The translations under genes and the position numbers were made by a program. This document shows, piece after piece, positions 23,217 to 35,290 of a stretch of 64,000 bases of DNA. The notes under the pieces were generated by a model that was not told where the DNA came from, ran no database searches, and saw nothing but the letters and a program-made list of their open reading frames with translations. Each line of letters starts with the position of its first letter. Position 1 is the first letter of the stretch. Source of the DNA: Buddleja alternifolia. Lineage: Eukaryota; Streptophyta; Magnoliopsida; Lamiales; Scrophulariaceae. The stretch lies in contig CM033402.1 of NCBI GenBank assembly GCA_019426215.1, positions 8,433,246-8,497,245 of the forward strand, given 5' to 3'.

Positions 23217-23480
23217 CTGTTACAGCGGCTTTTTTTTCACTATTACAGCGGTTTTAACCGCTGTAATACGTATCGCTGTAATTGGTATGTTTACTATTAC
23301 AGCGGTTAAAAACCGCTGTAAAATGAGCCCTATTACAGCGGTTCAATAACGAACAGCTGTAATAGGTAAATAAAAATAAAAATTAACTGTAAAAGCCGTA
23401 GCCTGTTACAGCGGTTCCGAAACGAACCGCTGTAACAGTGTTCACTGTTACAGCGGTTCGTTTCGGAACCGCTGTAACGT
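23217..23480. repeat. CACTA-2 left subterminal palindromes (TTACAGCGGTT family)
   Basis: Series of inverted pairs built from TTACAGCGGTT and AACCGCTGTAA, such as 23242-23267, 23295-23320, 23334-23362 and 23402-23480. Each could fold into a 10-16 bp stem. Typical placement for transposase-binding sites. Confidence 0.85.
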
Positions 23481-23736
23481 GATTTTTTATTTTTTTATTT
23501 TTTTCTGTTATAATTTCAGCTAGAGCTATATCCTTCCCACAAGCTCAAAATTCAACTCATCAATAACACATAAAACAAACCAATTGCTCAACAGAAACAA
23601 CAAATTCAAATCCAAAATTAATTTCATTCACCAAATAATAATCTCTAATAATTACAAATAATAACGAGTTTACAATAAACCAATATAAACTAATCACTGC
23701 TTTTAAATCAAATAAAAATTTACAATAATTTTCAAC

Positions 23737-26700
23737 TTACACCGCCGGCATATCAAAAGCGCATTTAAAAATGTATTGTGCCAATTCAGAACGTGCTTCA
23801 TCAAGTTGCTCTATAGTGTAAGTGGCGTACTGACAATCAGCAAAGTACTGCAAGACAAATATTAAAATCCAACAAAAATGTTTAATAACTTAAAAGGGAC
23901 ATTAGAATTTGATTAATATTAATTAGGATTATGCATACCGTCGGTGGGATTATAGATTCTCCGTGTCTAATAATATCTTTCATGAATTTCATGACGAAGA
24001 ACCCACAATCTATGGCATTTATTTGAATGGGGCACTACAAATTAAATTCAAATCAAAATTGTATTAGAACAAATAACTTTTATACGAATAATTTCTTGAA
24101 ACTATAATTAAAATAATATAATTAAACTAACCTGTATACAACTCCATGTACAGGCCTTGTTTTTTATTTGATCTTTTGGTTGTTTTTATTTGCTCGAAAC
24201 ATCAAGACAGCGCTGTTAAAAACATCAAAAATCAAGGAAATATGTCAATATCAAGCAAATATATATATATGAAGTCTAGTTATAATATATATACTTTAAA
24301 CTTAATATTAAATATAATATAATGGATACATTTAATTGAATGATAAAACTTACTGATTGATCATATCTTTCATATCATGTCGGTTATTTGGATTACCGTG
24401 CAAAGAATCCAAATAATAAACGATCTCTTTAATTGGATCAATCACGAGCAACAACCAATGGCCCCTAATCAGCATATTCAAAAGAAAAATTTTAAATTAG
24501 TTATGCCTACGTAACAAATTTTACAAAATAACAATGTGTCTTTAGTAGCTCACCCGGAGTTGTAAGGTGCAAGAAACAACTTCCCCTCCAGTGCACTACC
24601 TATCATAGTATTTGCTATATATTGCGATTTGTCAACAAGCTGCGTGGGAGTAATTCCTGCTGCCGCAGATATAGAATGTGGGCTAAGGAACCCGAATTTA
24701 TTTTGTTTTTGTTCGGGGACCACGTGATTAACCCACAAACACCTACAATTGAGCATAAAATAAATTTGAGTAACAAAAATAAACATAGTTCAAATTAATG
24801 CAGTAAAATAATTTAATTAAAAGCTTACTTTTTCTTAATTAATATTTAAAAACTTACTTGATGTAAGCAGTAATGATAGAGGCTCCTATCTGTTCTTTAT
24901 GCACAAAGTCACCGATCTCCTCCCGCCCAATATATTCTGGAAAGGGGATATTGAAGATTTCCTCGGGTATGTCTATCCGGATAGTGTTATCAGCAGCCAT
25001 CATCCCAAAGAACCTTTCAAGAATTGCAAGTGAATTAGGGGGTGGAGCAGGAGGGTTGGCCACTAGAGAAGGAGGGTTGGCCACTAGAGGTGTATTTTTG
25101 ACATGTGAGTGCTTCGTCATCTCTGATTTGCTTTTTCCGAGTGATGATTTGGATTTTCCGAGAGACTATAAGCAAAAGAAAACAAAACGTGGGCGTTATC
25201 AATGAAAGTATATTTATTAACATTAAACAATTGTTATAATTTAATAATGACTAGCTATTAATAATAATTACGTACCGATGCATCACCGACAATCACAAGA
25301 CTCTTAGGCCAAGCAACCATGTATCCCACAGCCTCAGATACTGTGAACACTCCTTCATCATCGAGAGGGACTGGTAAGGGTGCAATATCTTCAATTGCAA
25401 TGTCAATCGACACTTTCACGAGGTGGGAGGCTAATGGACATGTATGCAATGTTCTATCCTTTGGTTGATTGTACATTGTTCCTCTTGCCACCAAACGATA
25501 ACACGGTGTAGAAAGTGCTAATTGACACTGCACCACATCCTACATATATATATATATATACCATTATATTAGAAAATGTTGTATATCATACAGAAATATA
25601 GGATTGTAAGTTACATTATCACTAAACAATATGCTTTTCATTAATTACCTGAGGAAGGTCTTTCACTTCTGGGCAGCTATCTTTCAAAGAAACCGCCTCT
25701 TCTGTATGTGGCTGCTGCGACGACCCAGACGCCCTATGCTGCTCAAACTCGCGTCGCAATTCAAATAGTGATTGAGTGAGCATTTGAACCGTGTCTTGCA
25801 AGTTATCAATCACCGTATTTTTTGAAGGCTTTGAATCCGAAAAGTAATCTGTTTGGGATACCCCAAAGCCTACACCCCTAACTCGACCCGGATGCTCCTT
25901 CTTTTTAAGAGCTATAGCCAGTATATCATTCCGGGTCTTCTCGGGTCCACTGTGGCTACCCTCCTGTGATAAGCTTTCCTGTAATAATACATTTAAAAAA
26001 TACAAAATTTGTTATTTTAAAATTATTTTTAAAAAAGCATACAACACACTATATAACTAAAATTGCAAATAACTCACCATTGATTCCACTACTCTTTTAA
26101 CATTGACATTATCAATCTTGTTCTGGCTGTCAGAATGTGCAACCCTCCACACTAGTGCTCGTGTCACCTCTGTGACATCTGACCCAGCATCCTTTCTTTT
26201 ATGCTTCTATATAAGAAAATTTGTAAGGAAATAAATTTGATTAGAAAATTTGTAATTAAGGAAATTTGATTAGAAAATTTGTAAGGAAATTTGATTAGAA
26301 TTACAACTTGTAACGAACTACGTACCTCAATATACTCCACTTGAGCATATCCAAGACGTGATGCCCTGTAAGGATATTCAGGGTCCTTTGCTCTTTCAGA
26401 ATTGTCCTTACGTAGTTGCTGTTCATTATATAATCAAGGCATTAGTCAATGTATATAGTTTCAAATAATTTAAAATGAAACCATAAATTAAAATAATTAC
26501 CTGAAAAGCTTCACTTTGGCGTAATTCTACAAATTTTGTCCAATCTTCTTGAGATATACGATATTTTTCGGGTGGGCTTGAATTAATGTTCCCATCATCA
26601 TCCTCTACCCAGATTCTGGTCAAGTAGCTCCTGTAGTTTCGAGCTAGCTTCCCAGCCTCGGCTAAGACGAACTTCTGTCTACTTTCGTCAATATCAAAGG

Positions 26701-27428
26701 CCAACTATAAAAAACAAAGAACAAAGTATATAAAAAATGTTAATTTAGAGAAAAAAAAACTACATTTACCAATTAAAAACATAATATATAATAACTAACT
26801 TACAGCTATTTCATTCCAAATGGCATATTTTATTGCTGCAGGGACGCTGCGCCAATCACTGATAGTAATAGGGACCCTGTCACGAGCTATCACGCCAATG
26901 TAACCAACAAAAGTTGATTTATTTGGGTCAACTGGTTGACCATAATCGTTCCAACCAACTTGTAGCTTTATGCCTTTACTTTTGGCCTTTATTACTTTCT
27001 TCATTGCTGTAATACCTCTCCGTATCTCACTTTCAACACTTGGGTTTGCAGCACCTCCAGAATCCATCTACAAGATTTCATAAGTGAAAATTCAAATATT
27101 TCAACAACAACAAACGAAAATAAATATATATGCATTAATCACATCATTAATCAGTTGGATCATATAAATCACATCAAAAAGTACAAAACCAAATATTGAT
27201 AAGCTTACATTGGTAGTGGTCGTCGTGGTAGTGGCGGAGGAGAGGGTGACTGTGGTGGTATACGGTATCGACCTACAAAAGCAAAAAAATACAGAAGTTA
27301 GTGTAACTCATTCACTAATATAATATTACAAGCTGGTTCAATATAATTTACACTTTAACTGCATACTTAACAAAAGAGTTCAAATAAGTTACTCATATAA
27401 TTATCAAATAAGTTCAAATACCTTTCAT
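23737..27428 (-). CDS. CACTA Transposase_24 / Ulp1 (C48) protease fusion gene, multi-exon
   Basis: Second gene of CACTA-2. Exons by reading frame and GT/AG borders (approximate except where splice sites are obvious): 27422-27428, 27209-27272, 26804-27067, ~26501-26705, ~26327-26420, ~26083-26207, ~25648-25980, ~25276-25540, ~24858-25166, ~24554-24743, ~24362-24467, ~24131-24185, ~23940-24035 and 23737-23850. The N-terminal half matches the plant Ptta/En-Spm transposase (Transposase_24): FDIDESRQKFVLAEAGKL, NYRSYLTRIW, LGYAQVEYIE, TRALVWRVAHSDSQ, then a coiled coil (MLTQSLFELRREFEQH). The C-terminal half is a Ulp1-like cysteine protease with LWVNHVVPEQ, HWLLLVIDP (His), YYLDSLHG (Asp) and INAIDCGFFVMKFM (Cys, with an upstream Gln), so the catalytic set is present. 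The first ATG (27426-27428) overlaps the TNP2 stop (ATGA), suggesting alternative splicing from one transcript as in En/Spm. No stop codons seen in the exons. Confidence 0.8.
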
Positions 27429-30400
27429 CGTTTTCTTTTTGTCGCTGGTTTACTAATCTTTTGTGATCCCTCAGTACGACCATTTTGTTTAGTACGCCGA
27501 CGAACAGAAGGATTAATCCATATCCCTTCTTGGTGATCTTCTCGCATATACAATTCATCATCACTGATATCCAAGTCACCGTCACTATTTGTGGATTGTG
27601 AACCACCTAAGATAGGATTTCCTCCATCATCTTCATTATATAGGCCATCATCCTCAATACAAGTATTTTTGTTTGCCGATAAAACAATGGACCACCTCTT
27701 ATCGACAGGATCGGTGACAAAAAACACTTGTTTAGCTTGAGATGCCAAAATGAAAGGTTCATCTTTGTATCCCACCTTTTCAAGGTCTACTCGAGTAAAA
27801 CCTATTTCACTATCATCGACACCATTTTTATGGTCAACCCACCTACACCCAAATACAGGCACCCGAAACCAACTGTAATCCAGCTCCCATATACGTTCAA
27901 TCACCCCATAATATGGTAAAGTGGCATAGATAGGGCTATTATCTTTCGCACTTGAGATATGCATTGCTTCAGCTACAAGACTCACCCCACTATTCTGCAT
28001 TGTACTCCGTTCATCTTGGTCTTTTGTATAAAATGTGACACCATTTATACGATAACCCGAATGACAAAATACGAATCTGCCCGGGCCCACCGACAACCGT
28101 GCCAATTTATCTGAAACTGAAAGTGAATTCTCATTTTGTTTCTCTTGAATACACTTTCGGAACCAATCGATAAAACTCTTGTTATGTTCTCTTGAAATCC
28201 AACTTTCATTTTTACTTGAATTTATTCTCCTAAGTTGGTCCTTGTGCTCTTCGACATATGGCTCAACCTCATCGGTGTTGTGGAGCACATATAGGTGTGC
28301 CTGATCCTTTTGTGTGCTAGGAACACTCACTAATTGCTTTCCAATTACGCTTTCTCCTTCTGTTCCCCCTCCCCCCACAACAGGAGACTTTTGAAGCTCT
28401 GCAACGTTAGAATCATTCAGATATTCTGTGCAAAATGTAATAGCTTCATCAACTATGTACCGCTCAACAATGCAACCTTCCGGCCGGCTACGATTTTTCA
28501 CATAGCCTTTCAATACCTTCATATAACGCTCAGCCGGATACATAGATCTCATAAAAGCTGGTCCACAAAGTTGTGTCTCTCTAACCAAGTGAATAGGTAG
28601 GTGAGTCATTATATCAAAAAACGCGGGTGGGAAATACATCTCAAGCTCACACAAAGTGAGGACAAGTTGTTTCTGAAGTGCAGGCAATTGTTCAGGATCA
28701 AACACCTTGCTCCACATTGCTTTGAAGAAGAAACACAATCTAGTTATCGTTTCTCTCACTTTTTTTGGCAGAATGGCCCGTAAAGCAATTGGCAGCAAAT
28801 GATCCATGATTACATGACAATCATGAGTCTTCATATGCTTTAGCTTCAAGTCCTTCATTGATACAAGACTGCTAATGTTCGAAGAATACCCTTCGGGAAC
28901 TTTCACTCCACAAAGAAACTCACATAATGCAATTTTTTCTTTTCTAGATAGCGTGTGAGCTGCTGGAGGTAAATAAGTACGTTTTCCCTTCATTGTTGGT
29001 GCCAATTTACCTCTTATCTTCATTTCAACTAAGTCCAACCTTGCCTTTACTCCATCTTTTGTCTTGCCGGGCACATTTAGAAGAGTACCAATGACACTAT
29101 CAAATACATTTTTCTCAATATGCATTATATCAAGAAAATGTCTAACATGTAAAGATTTCCAATACGGCAAATCAAAAAAAATTGACCTTTTTTTCCACCC
29201 AGTTTTTGCAAGGCCGCCTGCAAAAGTCTTTCCGAACTTGATATCCAAGTCTTTTACATTCTCAAACACCTCTTCACCGGTCAAACACTTAGGAGCTCGA
29301 CATTCTTCTATGCTCCCATTGAAAGCTTTCTTCCACCGACGATATCGATGTTCTCGATTCAACCATCTTCGATGCCCTTGGAATGCATATTTCTGAGAGT
29401 GTGGGAGTCTATATTGATCTGTACTCTTGACACATATGGGGCATGCACATTGCCCATGTACACCATATCCCTCGAGATTAGCTCTTGCTGGAAAATCATT
29501 GATTGTACCAAACAACATAACTCTAAGATTGAAGCTCTCTTTTCTAAACCCATCATACACTTTAATACCGGTCTCCCACAACTCTTTCAAATCCTCAATT
29601 AAAGGGGCCAAGTAGACATCTATATCATTTCCAGGTTGTTTCGGCCCGGAAATTAGTATAGGCATCATAATATGCTCTCGCTTCATGCATCGCGAAGGGG
29701 GTAGGTTGTAGATCATCAAAATCACCGGCCATGTACTATGTGAGCTACTTTGCAAGCCATGTGGGTTCATTCCATCTGTAGCCAATACAAGGCGTAAATT
29801 TCTTGGTTCTTCCCTAAATTCAGGGAAATCATTATCGATCTTTTTCCATTGAGGAGAATCTGAAGGATGTCTAATCTTGTTATCTTCAATCCCTTGTTCA
29901 AGCCTTCTATCAGCATACCATGTCAAGTCCTTGGCAAACGCTTCACTACTGTACATGCGTCTAAATCTAGGTATTATGGGCAAATACCATGCTGTTTTGA
30001 CAGGAGCAGATCCATTCTTCTTGTACCGTGAGGTGCCACATTTGGGACACACCGTCAATGATGCATAGTCCTTTCTAAACAAGATGCAATCATTGAAACA
30101 AGCATGTATCCTCTCATATCCCATGCCAATTGCAGTTAACATCTTCTTAGCCTCATAAGTACGATTAGGTAACACATTATCATCGGGTAACATACTTTTT
30201 AATAGACCAAGTAAGTCTGTGAAACTCTTATCACTCCACTCCATTGTTAGCTTTTAACTTGTAGAGGTTTAGGACTGCTTTCAATCTTGTGAAATTACTA
30301 CCACTATACAGGGGTGTCTTTGAATCACTTGTCAAATTGTCGAACATCTTGGGACAATTTCGCAAATCCTCCTCGATCACATTGGTCATCTCCTCCAAAC

Positions 30401-30704
30401 GATCAGGCTCATAATCATCCATGTCAAAATCTACTGATCGATATGATGTATCACCCAAATCAGCTGAGGTGGCACTGCTTTCACCGTGTCTTGTCCATCG
30501 TGTGTAGCTTTTATCAATTCCATTACACACCAAATGATCTTCCAAGTCAGGTGGACTAATTCTCTTTCCAAAACAACAACGTAAACATGGACAACTAATC
30601 CTAGTCGGATCCGATGCATGCTCAACCGCAAAGTCGATGAATTCTTTCACCCCTTTCCCATATTGCTCTGACATACGATCCGCTACAATCCAACTTCGAT
30701 CCAT
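27425..30704 (-). pseudogene. CACTA-2 TNP2 (TnpD-type transposase), one frameshift
   Basis: DNA transposase of the En/Spm superfamily. Starts MDRSWIVADRMSEQYGKG at 30704. The Transpos_assoc domain (residues ~1-80) has paired cysteines CPCLRCCFGKR and CNGIDKSYTRWTRHGE. The Tnp2 core (about residues 225-470) has AWYLPIIPRFRRMYSS, LVLATDGMNPHGLQSS and CACPICVKST. DUF4218 follows (LPIALRAILPKKVRETITRL, CELEMYFPPAFFDIMTHL), then DUF4216 (YGVIERIWELDYSWFRVPVF). The tail is acidic and ends KPATKRKR. One extra base near 30239 (GGAGTGG against GGGTGG in CACTA-3) shifts the frame at about codon 155, leaving a 157-codon and a 939-codon ORF. Otherwise complete, about 1095 codons in total. Confidence 0.93.
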
Positions 30705-31197
30705 CTAAATTCTCAATTAATTAAATTAAATAATTTTAACATCAGTTGATAGTTAAATTAATTAAATAAATTTATTTTTAATTTATTTCGCATTATTCTA
30801 TAAAAAATTCGGCAGAGTAACGACGCAAATATTTCTACCAAGTTCTCGACTTAATCTTCTCAGTGGGTTGTAACCAACAGAAGTCGAATCTTACGATCCG
30901 CTAAAATCTCAACAGGGAAACGACGCAAAAAATACTACCAATTTCAACCACAACAAACCCAACACTCTAATCTTTCACCCACAACGAACACAAAACGATA
31001 CAAAAATATTGATCACCAGTTGGATCACATAAAACATCATATTTCCAGGGGAACAACTACAAATATTGATCACCAGTTGGATCACATAGATCACATAAAA
31101 AACTAGAAATAAAGCATCATATTATAAATATTGATCACCAATTGGATCCAAAAGCACATAAAACTACAAATAAATTAAAGCATCACGATATAAAGTT

Positions 31198-31960
31198 TTT
31201 GGAGCTTCTCGGTTGTGCAGAAAGCTGTGCGCGTCTTCACGAGAAAATTCATAAATAATTGTAGAAAACTCGGATTCATGAACCGTTTTCTTCCTATGAA
31301 ACTAGACACATAGGGCTATCCACACATATATCTCAAATACTCAGTAGATGTCTAGAAAAAAGCAGATTTGTATTCAAAGTTAGAGAAAAATCTGTCAATT
31401 TCAAAACAGCTGTGCGCGTCTTCACGAGAAAATTCATAACTCATTGTGGAAAGCTCCGATTCATGAACCGTTTTCTTCATATGAAACTAGACACATAGGG
31501 CTATCCACACATATATCTCACATACTCAGTAGATGTCTAGAAAAAAGCAGATTTGTATTCAAAGTTAGAGAAAAATCTGTCAATTACAGCTGTGCGCGTC
31601 TTCACGAGAAAATTCATAACTCATTGTGGAAAGCTCCGATTCATGAACCGTTTTATTCATATGAAACTAGACACATAGGGCTATCCACACATATATCTCA
31701 CATACTCAGTAAATGTCTAGAAAAAAGCAGATTTGTATTCAAAGTTAGAGAAAAATCTGTCAATTTTCAAAACAGCTGTGCGCGTCTTCACGAGAAAATT
31801 CATAACTCATTGTGGAAAGCTCCGATTCATGAACCGTTTTATTCATATGAAACTAGACACATAGGGATATACATACATATATCGAACATACTCATGAGAT
31901 GCCTAGAACAAATCAGATTTGCATTCAAAGTTAGTAAAAAATCAACTACAACATAATAAC
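31198..31960 (-). repeat. ~185-bp tandem repeat array in CACTA-2
   Basis: Four to five copies of a unit with GCTGTGCGCGTCTTCACGAG, CATAACTCATTGTGGAAAGC and GAAACTAGACACATAGGGCT; the GCTGTGCGCG anchors are at 31224, 31409, 31589 and 31775 (spacings 185, 180, 186). It lies just upstream of TNP2, between the leader and the start codon. The plus-strand frame is open through about three units (31444-31956), giving a 60-62 residue peptide repeat. Confidence 0.92.
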
Positions 31961-32149
31961 AAAAATCCACTATATAATTTATAAAACCCCAATTAACATA
32001 ACATGATATATATAACAATAATTAACAAATTAACATATAACCTACATTATATACATCACAAAATCAGAATTAACATAACATTAATATATAACAAACAAGA
32101 AATTAACACATAACCTAAATTTAATATATACATAATATATATATATATA

Positions 32150-32600
32150 ACATAACATATATAAACATATATATATATATATATACCTATAAAGAGAGAG
32201 GAGGAGAGTGGTGGGTCACGGCGCGGCGGCGGCGCGGCGGCGGCGGCGGCTGCTCGGGCGGCGGCGGTTTCGGGTGGTGGTGGAGGTGGTGGCGACGGGA
32301 CGGGGGCGGTTTAGGTAGCTTGAGAGTGAGAGAGAGAGTATAGAGAGAGAGAGTAGAGTATAGGGAGAGAGATCGAGTAGAGAGATAGAGAAAAATCAAA
32401 TGGGGCGGCGGCGGCGGCGGTGGTGGAGACGATGGCGGGGGCGGTGGTGGAGAGTGAGAGAGATAGTAGAGTAGAGAGAGAGAGTAGAGTAGAGAGTGAG
32501 AGAGATAGTAGAGTAGAGAGAGAGAGTAGAGTAGAGAGTGAGAGATAGTAGAGAGAAATGAGGGGGAGAGCTCGGTTTTTGGGGGGAAAAAAGGGAGGGA
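32150..32600 (-). other. CACTA-2 TNP2 leader: (TA)n, GGC-rich and GA/CT-rich tracts
   Basis: Between the tandem array and the right terminus: an AT dinucleotide run (about 32150-32186), a GGC trinucleotide-rich stretch (32215-32300 and 32402-32450) and a long purine-rich GAGAGA region (32320-32570). It reads as CT-rich then CCG-rich in the transcript sense, as in many plant 5' leaders. The Pro/His-rich ORF at 32187-32399 is low-complexity and not a gene. Confidence 0.7.
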
Positions 32601-32624
32601 AATTTTTTTTTTTTTTTAATTACG

Positions 32625-33012
32625 TGTTATAGCGGTTCGGGAACGAAACGAACCGCTATAACCGGTTTACCAATTATAGCGGTTCATTCCCGAACCGCTA
32701 TAACTGGTATAAACCGGTTTACCAGTTATAGCGGTTCGGGAATGAACCGCTATAATTGGTAAACCGATTATAGCGGTTCATTCCCGAACCGCTATAAAAA
32801 AAAAAATTTTTTTTTTTTTTTCTGTTCGCGCTATAATAGCGGTTTTTTATCGAACCGCTATAATAGGTTCGAACTATTACAGCGGTTTTTTATCGAACCG
32901 CTGTAATAGGTTCCCGGTTAATATCCATTATAACGGTTCACTTATAAACCGCTGTAATAAGTCTCTCAGTTCAGCGGTTTTCGCAAAACCGCTGTAAAAT
33001 GTGCGCTGTAAC
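32625..33012. repeat. CACTA-2 right subterminal palindromes (TTATAGCGGTTC family)
   Basis: Long inverted pairs: TTATAGCGGTTCGGGAACG facing GAACCGCTATAA at 32627-32660, 32675-32704, 32727-32755 and 32768-32797. These are followed by TTACAGCGGTTTTTTATCG type pairs (32836-32865, 32876-32907) and shorter ones to 33000. CACTA-3 has the mirror set at 58205-58590. Confidence 0.88.
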
Positions 33013-34022
33013 AGGTCTTTTCTGTACTAGTGAATCGAACAGATGATTATATCAAGGCAAGAGAGAACTCTCTAGCCTTAATGCTAAATTGCCCCGTGTA
33101 GGTGGTACGGGTTATTGCAATAAGCATCCCAAGATACAACGATATATGTTCTGAATTGGAAACAACTTCAAATCCCAGAATCGAACAAACTTTCTCTTCC
33201 TAGAACTTTTGAGAGAGAGAATGAGAGGATGAAAGGAATGAAAAGGTGAATTGCTTTTTGTGTGATTTCCATTCAGCTGGAGGGGCCTATTTACAGGCTT
33301 GGAAATTCGACCAATTAAATACAAGAATTAAATTAGAAATCTGTTACTGCTGCCAATAATTGAAAGTTAGCTAAGCCATGTTCGAACGTTGAGCAAAAAT
33401 GTATTCTGCTGTTAAGATAGCAAAAACGTTTCTGACTCAGCATTAAACATGGTCAGCGTTCGAACGTCAAAACGCTCACGTTCGAACGTCAAAACGCTCA
33501 CGTTCGAACATTAGACCTTCTAGAAGACTAATTCAAAAATGAATACACATTGCCAGCGTATGTTCAATCACAATTCAACGGATCAGATTTTCAGTTTGCT
33601 GGATAAATTCTTAATGGATCAAGTTTTGTTCAAAAAATTAATATCTTGCAAGCCTAAGCCCAGTCCCACGACACTGCCCGAGCAGACGAACGGCGGTGGC
33701 GCGTGCGTGTGGTGATCAAGACCATAGCTAGGTCCTCTCCCCTTACAAAACCCACAAAGATGAGATGATTCAAAAGGCCAACTCTTTACCTCAAGATAAT
33801 TGTATATAAACCAATTACAACTTTGATCCATTTCCTATATGGGATGACTCACTTCAAACACCCAACTTTAACACTTAATTTCTCATTCGTTACAAGTCTG
33901 ATTTGAGAAATTCGAAATGCTAAACTCATCTACTCGGAACATAGATTAATATTATCCTATAATAATTTGTATCCCAAATACTTATGGTGTTCAAATTTTT
34001 TATGCAAAAGTCATGTCCAACA

Positions 34023-34654
34023 CACTTTTCATAAACCCATTATCCAACAGGACTAATTTGCAATAGTTGTTATGATTATCAAGAAAGAAAAGAAAAAGAA
34101 AGAGGAACTCCAGAAATTTTAAAAGCAAGACAGCTCCTGCTTTCTAGAGAGGCTTGCAATGATACGAATGTGGCAACCCGGAAGTGACGGCTGAGCAGCA
34201 CCAGTACAATTTGCCGCCCCTATGGTGTGAGTTGTTTTGTGGTGTTGGGTGCGACTGAGCAAGAGCAAGACTGCAGTTTGTTCGGTGGTTTGTGGTCCTT
34301 GCGCTTGGGTATATGAGTGCGCTATGTTCGGTTATGCAGCTAATAATAAGAAAGATGAAGGAACAAATAGAAACAAAAAGGAAAAAGGTTTAGAAAGAGA
34401 AAAAGGAAAATAAAAGAGTAAATGAAATGGCCTTTATATTTGTTTCATTATAAATTTTCTCACTGACATAAATTTTCGAGTAAGTGTTGATTAGTTAGTA
34501 GTAAATCACAATACTTGTTAATTAATTTTGTATAAAAGGCAAATAAATTATCAATAAAAATCAATTATTCTCTTGTGATTGGTTTGGCCTTTATATTTTT
34601 CATTAAGGACAGGAGAACTCAATCTATAGCTACACGGAAGGAGCATTAGTCTTG
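34023..34654. other. Intergenic stretch, nothing recognised
   Basis: Begins next to the copia LTR end. No ORF, repeat or RNA gene that I can support. It includes a short TTAATTAATTTTG AT-rich run. Confidence 0.4.
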
Positions 34655-35290
34655 ATATAGTAAAATGAGTTATAAGGCCCATTTTGAGTTGGATAAAGAA
34701 CCTAGGCCCAACAGAGGCCCGAAAATCGAATTCACTAGACTAGGTCCGCGCTAAGTAACAGTATTGGGTCGGGTCGTTCCATGACCCGACCCCATGAGAA
34801 CGAGTCATCCACCGTCCATTGGTGCCACCTGTTAGCATCCTATGAATGCTCGACAACCATTGGTCCAAGCTGTGCACTATAAATACCCCCTCATAATGTT
34901 TTTTGGGGGTTGGAATCTCTAGAATATTCTCTTAAGAATTAGCCTCGTATATTCATTAATCACAAATCTATAGATTGAGGAGTACGTTCCTATACACTTA
35001 CAAATTTGGAGACTGGAATCGTTCACCGAGTACGACCATGTATACCATATTCCCTATAGAACTAGGTTGGCTTGATCCTAATTAGGTACGTAGGTAGCTT
35101 AATTATTATTGAATACAGTCATAATTTTTCATCATCATACTCGTGGAGTGATTCGAGTCATTCCAAACTGAGTAACTTGAGTCCCCGGATTTGGGTTAGA
35201 TCAAGCCTAGTTATCAAGTTTTCATTAAACTATATTATACATACTAGTAATTTGGATGACTGGTTATGTATCTTCTAATGGGTACTGCTC
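34655..35290 (+). repeat. LTR-like segment downstream of CPT-A
   Basis: Contains a TATA-type CACTATAAATACCCCCTC (34876-34893) and further on TTGATCCTAATTAGGTACGT followed by AGGTAGC (35073-35096), a pattern like the 3' part of plant gypsy LTRs. The second half (from about 35016) is also present at 43495-43760. Ends are not defined, so this may be an LTR relic only. Confidence 0.4.

Larger units (their letters stand above)
23199..33032 (-). mobile_element. CACTA-2: complete autonomous-type CACTA transposon, 9834 bp
   Basis: Ends are CACTAGTACAGAAGAGGTCTG (left) and the inverse of CACTAGTACAGAAAAGACCTG (right), with an exact target duplication AAT (23196-23198 and 33033-33035). Transcription is leftward. 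In that order it has right subterminal repeats, a CT/GC-rich leader (32600-32150), a ~185-bp tandem array (31960-31198), TNP2 (30704-27425), the Transposase_24/Ulp1 gene (27428-23737) and left subterminal repeats. It sits in a copia LTR. CACTA-3 at 58190 is a near-identical sister. A single frameshift in TNP2 is the only coding lesion I see. Confidence 0.95.
23159..34022 (-). mobile_element. Copia 5' LTR, split by CACTA-2
   Basis: The LTR begins TGTTGGAC at 34022 (minus strand) and ends GTCCAACA at 23159, a perfect 8-bp terminal inversion. Its body is 33033-34022 plus 23159-23198, about 1.03 kb once CACTA-2 (23199-33032) and one AAT are removed. It contains a 22-bp direct repeat CGTTCGAACGTCAAAACGCT (starts at 33457 and 33479, partial at 33501), with a palindromic ACGTTCGAACGT core. 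Pieces of a related LTR recur at 43121-43290 and 43335-43485. No canonical primer binding site follows at 23158. Confidence 0.8.

Noticed and set aside
31444..31956. 170-codon ORF with repeated WKAPIHEPF...ETRHIG segments (and the 172-codon match at 59229-59747)
   Set aside because: It lies wholly in the ~186-bp tandem array. No Kozak, partner exon or known domain. Listed as a repeat, with the open frame noted as a finding.
32187..32399. Pro/His/Ser-rich 70-codon ORF
   Set aside because: Low-complexity translation of the GGC/GA-rich CACTA leader.
7433..34022. A mobile copia/Tat chimeric retroelement
   Set aside because: LTRs at the two ends belong to different families and the flanks do not match; a deletion between two insertions explains it more simply.
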